Shown here piece by piece: positions 4,422-5,766 of a stretch of 5,766 nt of DNA (within the stretch, counting starts at the first letter, position 1; every line of letters begins with the position of its first letter). The stretch covers positions 1 through 5,766 of the forward strand of contig USCO01000139.1 in NCBI GenBank assembly GCA_900553135.1. Reading direction: 5' to 3'. The notes under the pieces are model-generated. The model made no database searches. It was given only the letters and a program-made list of their open reading frames with translations, and was not told where the DNA came from. A program made the position numbers and the translations under genes. Source of the DNA: an uncultured Eubacteriales bacterium (GTDB lineage: Bacteria; Bacillota; Clostridia; Oscillospirales; Oscillospiraceae).

Positions 4422-5766
4422 ATGGCCGAAAAGAAGAACAACGCCGCCCCTCAGGGGGAGGAGAACCTGTCCCAGCTGCTTCAGATCCGCCGGGACAAGC
4501 TCAAGCAGCTCCAGGAGAGCGGCAACGATCCCTTCCAGATCACCAAGTATGAGGTGGACAACGATTCCGCCAACATCAAGGAGAACTTCGACGCCCTGGA
4601 GGGCCAGAAGGTCTCCCTGGCCGGCCGTCTCATGTCCAAGCGCGGCATGGGCAAGGTGTCCTTCTGCGACCTGCAGGACAAGTCCGGCCGCATCCAGCTC
4701 TATGCCCGCAAGGACGAGATGGATGAGGAGGAGTACAACCGCTTTAAGAAGTACGACATCGGCGACATCGTGGGCGTCAAGGGCGAGGTGTTCCGCACCC
4801 AGCGCGGCGAGATGTCCGTGCGGGTGGACAAGGTGACTCTGCTGAGCAAGTCCCTGCTGCCCCTGCCCGAGAAGTTCCACGGCCTGACCAACACCGAGCT
4901 TCGGTACCGTCAGCGCTATGTGGACCTCATCGTCAACCCCGAGGTGAAGCGCAACTTCATCATCCGCTCCCAGTTCATCAAGCACGTGCGTGACTTCATG
5001 GACGCCCGGGGCTTTATGGAGGTTGAGACCCCCGTCCTCAACACCATTTCCGGCGGCGCCACCGCCCGGCCCTTTATCACCCACCACAATACCCTGGACA
5101 TCGACATGTACATGCGCATCGCCACCGAGCTGCCCCTGAAGCGGCTCATCGTGGGCGGCATGGACCGGGTGTATGAGATCGGCCGTATCTTCCGCAACGA
5201 GGGCATGGACCCCAAGCATAACCCCGAGTTCACCACCATCGAGCTCTACCAGGCCTATGCCGACTTCAACGACATGATGGACCTGTTCGAGGACCTGCTG
5301 TCCTCCGCCGCTCAGAAGATCCTGGGTACCTACCAGGTGGAGTGGCAGGGCGAGAAGATCGACCTGACTCCCGGCTGGCCCCGCATGCCCATGCACGAGG
5401 CCGTAAAGAAGTACTGCGGCATCGACTTTATGGCCATCACTTCCGACGAGGAGGCCGTGGCCGCCGCCAAGTCCATCGGCGTGGAACTGCCTGAGACCGC
5501 CGACAAGACCTGGGGCAATGCCCTGTACGAGTGCTTCGACCAGAAGGTGGAGGAGAAGCTCATTCAGCCCACCTTCATCACCATGCATCCCGTGGATGTG
5601 TCCCCCCTGGCCAAGCGCTCTCCCAGCGATCCCCGGCTCACCGAGCGGTTTGAGCTGTTCATCTGCCACAGCGAGATGGGCAACGCCTTCTCCGAGCTCA
5701 ACGATCCCATCGACCAGCGCGGCCGCTTCGAGCACGAGCTGGCCCTGCGTGAGATGGGCAACGACG
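4422..5766 (+). CDS. lysS: Lysyl-tRNA synthetase, class II (3'-truncated by window end)
   Basis: LysS charges tRNA-Lys with lysine using ATP. The window holds the first 448 codons plus one base; a full protein is usually about 490-510 aa or longer, so the C-terminus is missing. Following a basic N-terminal helix region (about 14-33), an OB-fold anticodon-binding domain spans about 62-145 (VSLAGRLMSKRG, FCDLQDKSGRIQLYA). The catalytic domain includes motif 1 around FMEVETP (198-204), the class II lysine signature GGATARPFITHHN (211-223), and motif 2 from YEIGRIFRNEG (251-261) through HNPEFTTIELYQAYADF (266-282). LAKRSPSDPRLTERFELF (396-413) and NAFSELNDP (421-429) are also typical LysS blocks. 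Motif 3 lies beyond the end. The ATG at 4422 is preceded by AGGAG (4409-4413) with an 8-nt gap. No promoter or terminator is seen in the 45 nt after greA, so the two genes are likely one operon. Confidence 0.97.
   Translation, partial: MAEKKNNAAPQGEENLSQLLQIRRDKLKQLQESGNDPFQITKYEVDNDSANIKENFDALEGQKVSLAGRLMSKRGMGKVSFCDLQDKSGRIQLYARKDEMDEEEYNRFKKYDIGDIVGVKGEVFRTQRGEMSVRVDKVTLLSKSLLPLPEKFHGLTNTELRYRQRYVDLIVNPEVKRNFIIRSQFIKHVRDFMDARGFMEVETPVLNTISGGATARPFITHHNTLDIDMYMRIATELPLKRLIVGGMDRVYEIGRIFRNEGMDPKHNPEFTTIELYQAYADFNDMMDLFEDLLSSAAQKILGTYQVEWQGEKIDLTPGWPRMPMHEAVKKYCGIDFMAITSDEEAVAAAKSIGVELPETADKTWGNALYECFDQKVEEKLIQPTFITMHPVDVSPLAKRSPSDPRLTERFELFICHSEMGNAFSELNDPIDQRGRFEHELALREMGND

Noticed and set aside
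3849..5735. 628-codon open frame on the minus strand covering greA and lysS
   Set aside because: Both plus-strand genes are certain, and the antisense product is a low-complexity mix of Leu, Gly, His, Val and Asp. That is what codons ending in G or C produce when read backwards. No ribosome binding site or recognisable motif was seen.

Overview
The window reads as chromosomal housekeeping DNA from a GC-rich, Gram-positive member of the Clostridia. The Oscillospiraceae (Flavonifractor / Pseudoflavonifractor / Lawsonibacter-like) are my best guess. The reasons are Bacillota-style FtsEX, GreA and LysS sequences, strong AGGAG-type ribosome binding sites, a textbook sigma-A promoter, and codons that mostly end in G or C. 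The taxonomic call is inference. All genes are on the + strand, and there is no sign of mobile DNA, CRISPR or RNA genes.

Region 1 (1-3098) is a cell-division / cell-wall-hydrolysis operon. An AT-rich leader (1-110) contains a perfect 9-bp inverted repeat and weak promoter-like boxes. It is followed by ftsE (ATPase), ftsX (membrane subunit, overlapping ftsE by 17 nt), a 32-aa single-span membrane protein, and a secreted coiled-coil protein ending in an M23 (LytM) metallopeptidase domain. FtsEX is known to use ATP hydrolysis to switch on a coiled-coil peptidoglycan hydrolase or activator across the membrane (CwlO, PcsB and EnvC in other bacteria). Here the partner appears to be the M23 protein encoded two genes downstream, with a full set of predicted catalytic residues. 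A strong intrinsic terminator closes this unit.

Region 2 (3097-3777) is a GC-rich 226-codon gene that I do not recognise. Its most likely start, a TTG, lies inside the terminator's T-tract, and its only visible Shine-Dalgarno sequence is the G-run of the terminator's 3' arm. It is probably a cytoplasmic alpha/beta protein expressed at low level by readthrough.

Region 3 (3774-5766) starts with a perfect consensus sigma-A promoter (TTGACA, 17-nt spacer, TATAAT), whose -35 box overlaps the stop codon of the unknown gene. It drives greA (transcript-cleavage factor) and, 45 nt later, lysS (class II lysyl-tRNA synthetase). lysS runs off the window after 448 codons, before its motif 3.

I see no clearly undescribed large system. 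The points most worth a second look are the 32-aa membrane protein inside the FtsEX-hydrolase operon, the overlap of terminator, ribosome binding site and start codon, the unrecognised gene, and the inverted repeat upstream of ftsE.
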